Source of the DNA: Trigonopsis variabilis
Taxonomy: Eukaryota; Ascomycota; Trigonopsidomycetes; Trigonopsidales; Trigonopsidaceae
DNA: 64,000 nucleotides
Assembly (NCBI GenBank): GCA_003707065.3
Contig: PPXM03000001.1
Location: 1,550,001-1,614,000 of the forward strand
Direction of reading: 5' to 3'
In this document: positions 62,230 to 64,000 of the stretch, in pieces
How the letters are laid out: each line of letters opens with the position of its first letter
Numbering within the stretch: the first letter of the stretch is position 1
The notes under the pieces: generated by a model
Databases searched by the model: none
Seen by the model: only the letters and a program-made list of their open reading frames with translations
What the model was told of the DNA's origin: nothing
Made by a program: the position numbers and the translations under genes

Positions 62230-63360
62230 ATGACGATCGAATCTCTTCCCATTCTGGATCTGGCCCTTGCTGAGGACCCCAAGACCAAACCCCAGTTCCT
62301 ACATGATCTTCGAGAAGCCCTGTTTAGGATAGGCTTTCTTTACTTGATTAACCATGGTGTTGAAGACTTGGCTCGAACGCTGATGGAGCGTGCGCCGAGT
62401 CTGTTTACCATCCCTCAAGAGGCCAAAGATGCGGTGGATATGATCAATAGCCCATATTTCGTGGGATATACGAAACTTGGAGCCGAGACGACAGCCTTTA
62501 ACAAAGATTTCAGGGAGCAGTACGACTTTGGATCAGCAACCAAGACGATTTATCAGCCTGGCGACCCTGAGTGGAGGCGCATTGAAGGCCCCAGCATGTT
62601 TCCTCAAGATCCTTCGATCCCAGACGTCGAGCAGTTGATCAAGACGTACCTGAGTGAGATGAACAAACTCTCTACTCGATTTCTAGAACTCGTCTCTGAA
62701 AGTCTAAATCTTCCTCCTGATACGTTAGGGCAGTTCACCGGTCACATGAATCGAATGAAGATAGTGCGATACCCCCAGATCATATACGACGAACAGGAAA
62801 CATCAGCCAGTGACAAGGCCATCAAAGCTAAGTCGTTGACGCTTCACGACGGACATAAAGCCCAAGGTGTCGGCCCCCACAAAGACTCTTCCAATCTCTT
62901 CACGTTTGTCTTACAAGATGAAGTGGGTGGCTTAGAAGTTTTATCTTCCAATGGTTCTTGGATCCCTGCTACTCCCATGAAAGACTCGTTTGTGGTCAAT
63001 ATCGCTCAAGGATTCGAGGCGTTGACGGGAGGACGATGCGGAGCTACGACCCATCAAGTGGTATCGCCAGGAAATGTTGAACGGTACTCAATTCCTTACT
63101 TCCATGGCGTGCGGATGACTCTGACGCAGCAAGAGGTAGAGAACCAGCTCAAATTCATCGTTGACAAGATCCCTGAGCCCGTCGACCAGAAAAAGAGAGA
63201 GGTTGACGTCCCCAGTGAATTTATCCAGCCAGAATTTGCATGCTTTGGAGAAGCTCATCTTCGCAATCGCATTGTCAGCCATAAAGATGTCGGGGAAAGG
63301 TGGTACCCCCAGTTGTATAAAAAATATGTCACGGATAAGGGATTACAAAAGAACGACTAG
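62230..63360 (+). CDS. 2-oxoglutarate/Fe(II) oxygenase, isopenicillin-N-synthase-like
   Basis: A single-exon gene for 376 residues. The N-terminal DIOX_N region reads SLPILDLALAEDPKTKPQFLHDLREALFRIGFLYLINHG. The jelly-roll core has the iron triad as His217-x-Asp219 (GPHKDSSNLFTFVLQD) and His275 (TTHQVVSPG), and Arg285-x-Ser287 (RYSIPYF) to bind 2-oxoglutarate. WIPATPMKDSFVVNIAQGFEALTGGRC is the usual segment between the metal ligands. This superfamily includes fungal enzymes for secondary metabolites, flavonoid-like oxidations and nutrient salvage; no substrate can be predicted. Nothing around it forms a biosynthetic cluster in this window. It converges on the hydrolase gene, 76 bp away. Confidence 0.88.
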   Translation: MTIESLPILDLALAEDPKTKPQFLHDLREALFRIGFLYLINHGVEDLARTLMERAPSLFTIPQEAKDAVDMINSPYFVGYTKLGAETTAFNKDFREQYDFGSATKTIYQPGDPEWRRIEGPSMFPQDPSIPDVEQLIKTYLSEMNKLSTRFLELVSESLNLPPDTLGQFTGHMNRMKIVRYPQIIYDEQETSASDKAIKAKSLTLHDGHKAQGVGPHKDSSNLFTFVLQDEVGGLEVLSSNGSWIPATPMKDSFVVNIAQGFEALTGGRCGATTHQVVSPGNVERYSIPYFHGVRMTLTQQEVENQLKFIVDKIPEPVDQKKREVDVPSEFIQPEFACFGEAHLRNRIVSHKDVGERWYPQLYKKYVTDKGLQKND

Positions 63361-63436
63361 GAATGTTAATATAAAATGATAATCAGCCTCAGTGTTTTCA
63401 ATCATCGTCCCAACTAGCATAACATCATCATCAAGA

Positions 63437-64000
63437 TCAGCATGATAGCGTATTCAGCTCCAAAATCGCAACCAGTAGTTCATCGGCCGCCTCGGTGGCG
63501 ATATTGTGGCCCACCGAAGGCAATCGCACAACATCATACATATAAGGAAAGTGGATTTTCTGTTCGTTGATAAATTTTTCAGGGGCATCGGGCGTTGCGT
63601 TTTCAGTTATGGATCCCTTGTCTCCGGTCTGAATCGATTCATCGGTGTAAATAGCCACTCCGGATGACAAACCAAAGAAGGCCCTGGTGGGAACAGTGAT
63701 GGTCTTCATGTTTGCTATCTTTCTCTCCATTTCCTCGTACTGTTCATCTCCCGCGGTGTTGCCAAAGCGGACGCGATAAGAATGGATGACGACATCGACA
63801 AAGTCGGGATTCTCAAACGACTTTGCCGTTTCTTCAAATTCATCATTTGTAAATCTCCATGAAGGAGACCAGGACTTCCATAATAGCTTACATAGCGCCT
63901 TTCGGTTTTGTTTCAATCCTTCCCGCCCGCGTTCCATATTGAAATACCACTGGTACCAGAGCTTCTGTTCTTCTTCTGGTAAAATAGGCAATTGCATAGT
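63437..64000 (-). CDS. alpha/beta hydrolase, C-terminal part (epoxide-hydrolase-like)
   Basis: Partial: the frame is open to the right edge, so the N-terminal part with nucleophile elbow is outside. The visible 188 residues hold the cap and the last core strands: LWYQWYFNMERGREGLKQNRKALCKLLWKSWSPSWRF (cap helices), FVDVVIHSYRVRFGN, ITVPTRAFFGLSSGVAIYTDES (strand before the acid residue) and LPSVGHNIATEAADEL with the likely catalytic His in VGHN. This layout, especially YQWYFNMERG and the RxRxGN block, is shared with fungal hydrolases annotated as epoxide or soluble ester hydrolases. The Met near the edge need not be the start. No intron is seen in the visible part. Confidence 0.75.
   Translation of the reverse strand, partial: TMQLPILPEEEQKLWYQWYFNMERGREGLKQNRKALCKLLWKSWSPSWRFTNDEFEETAKSFENPDFVDVVIHSYRVRFGNTAGDEQYEEMERKIANMKTITVPTRAFFGLSSGVAIYTDESIQTGDKGSITENATPDAPEKFINEQKIHFPYMYDVVRLPSVGHNIATEAADELLVAILELNTLSC

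Overview
The window looks like nuclear DNA of a gene-dense fungus, most likely an ascomycete. The gene set maps almost one-to-one onto yeast single-copy genes (YPT7, ATG16, SPB1, SRP19, SGT1, DHR2, PUP1, NUP159, YRA1, MRE11), and several families are best known from Ascomycota (PalH/Rim21, Gsf2, Aim32, Sng1, Ptr3-like). I reconstructed 52 introns by reading frame and splice signals: 49 are 32-49 nt, with GTAAG/GTATG-type donors and usually a CTAAC-like branch site close to the acceptor. Three are longer (84, 120 and 1,105 nt). Such mini-introns in an intron-rich, compact genome suggest an early-branching ascomycete (Taphrinomycotina-like), but that placement is inference. I saw no transposon, viral relic, rRNA, convincing tRNA or CRISPR array.

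Layout, about 31 protein genes. 0-7.5 kb: the start of a YchF-like GTPase running off the left edge, YPT7 and ATG16 (divergent), SPB1, SRP19 and SGT1. 7.5-9.9 kb: a gene-poor stretch with a strongly purine-rich strand. 9.9-19.4 kb: VPS71, DHR2, PUP1, NUP159 (with five 135-bp FG-type repeats) and a CENP-K-like gene. 19.6-26 kb: GSF2, a large two-exon Ptr3-like WD40 gene and AIM32. 26.9-41.4 kb: an SNG1-family membrane protein, then polyphosphatases PPN2 and PPN1 flanking the KEOPS subunit PCC1, a SNF2 ATPase, a 5'-nucleotidase-like enzyme and MRE11. 41.5-47.5 kb: p23/SBA1, APP1 and YRA1. 48-56 kb: an NDT80/PhoG-type transcription factor, urea transporter DUR3 and GlcNAc-6-phosphate deacetylase. 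56-64 kb: a secreted subtilase, a cyclic-nucleotide phosphodiesterase, the pH sensor PalH, a 2-oxoglutarate oxygenase and a partial alpha/beta hydrolase.

Points of most interest: (1) YRA1 carries a 1,105-nt intron inside its RRM in a genome of about 40-nt introns, paralleling the long autoregulatory YRA1 intron of budding yeast; (2) an NDT80-like factor, DUR3 and the GlcNAc-6-P deacetylase lie together with many GATA-factor sites, recalling the RON1-linked GlcNAc clusters of other fungi; (3) both vacuolar endopolyphosphatases are neighbours, and PPN2 has Pho4-type CACGTG sites upstream; (4) a foldback inverted duplication lies between two convergent genes at 57.6-57.9 kb; (5) what look like two genes at 21.1-24.3 kb join through a canonical 38-nt intron. 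Exon boundaries come from reading the sequence, without transcript data.
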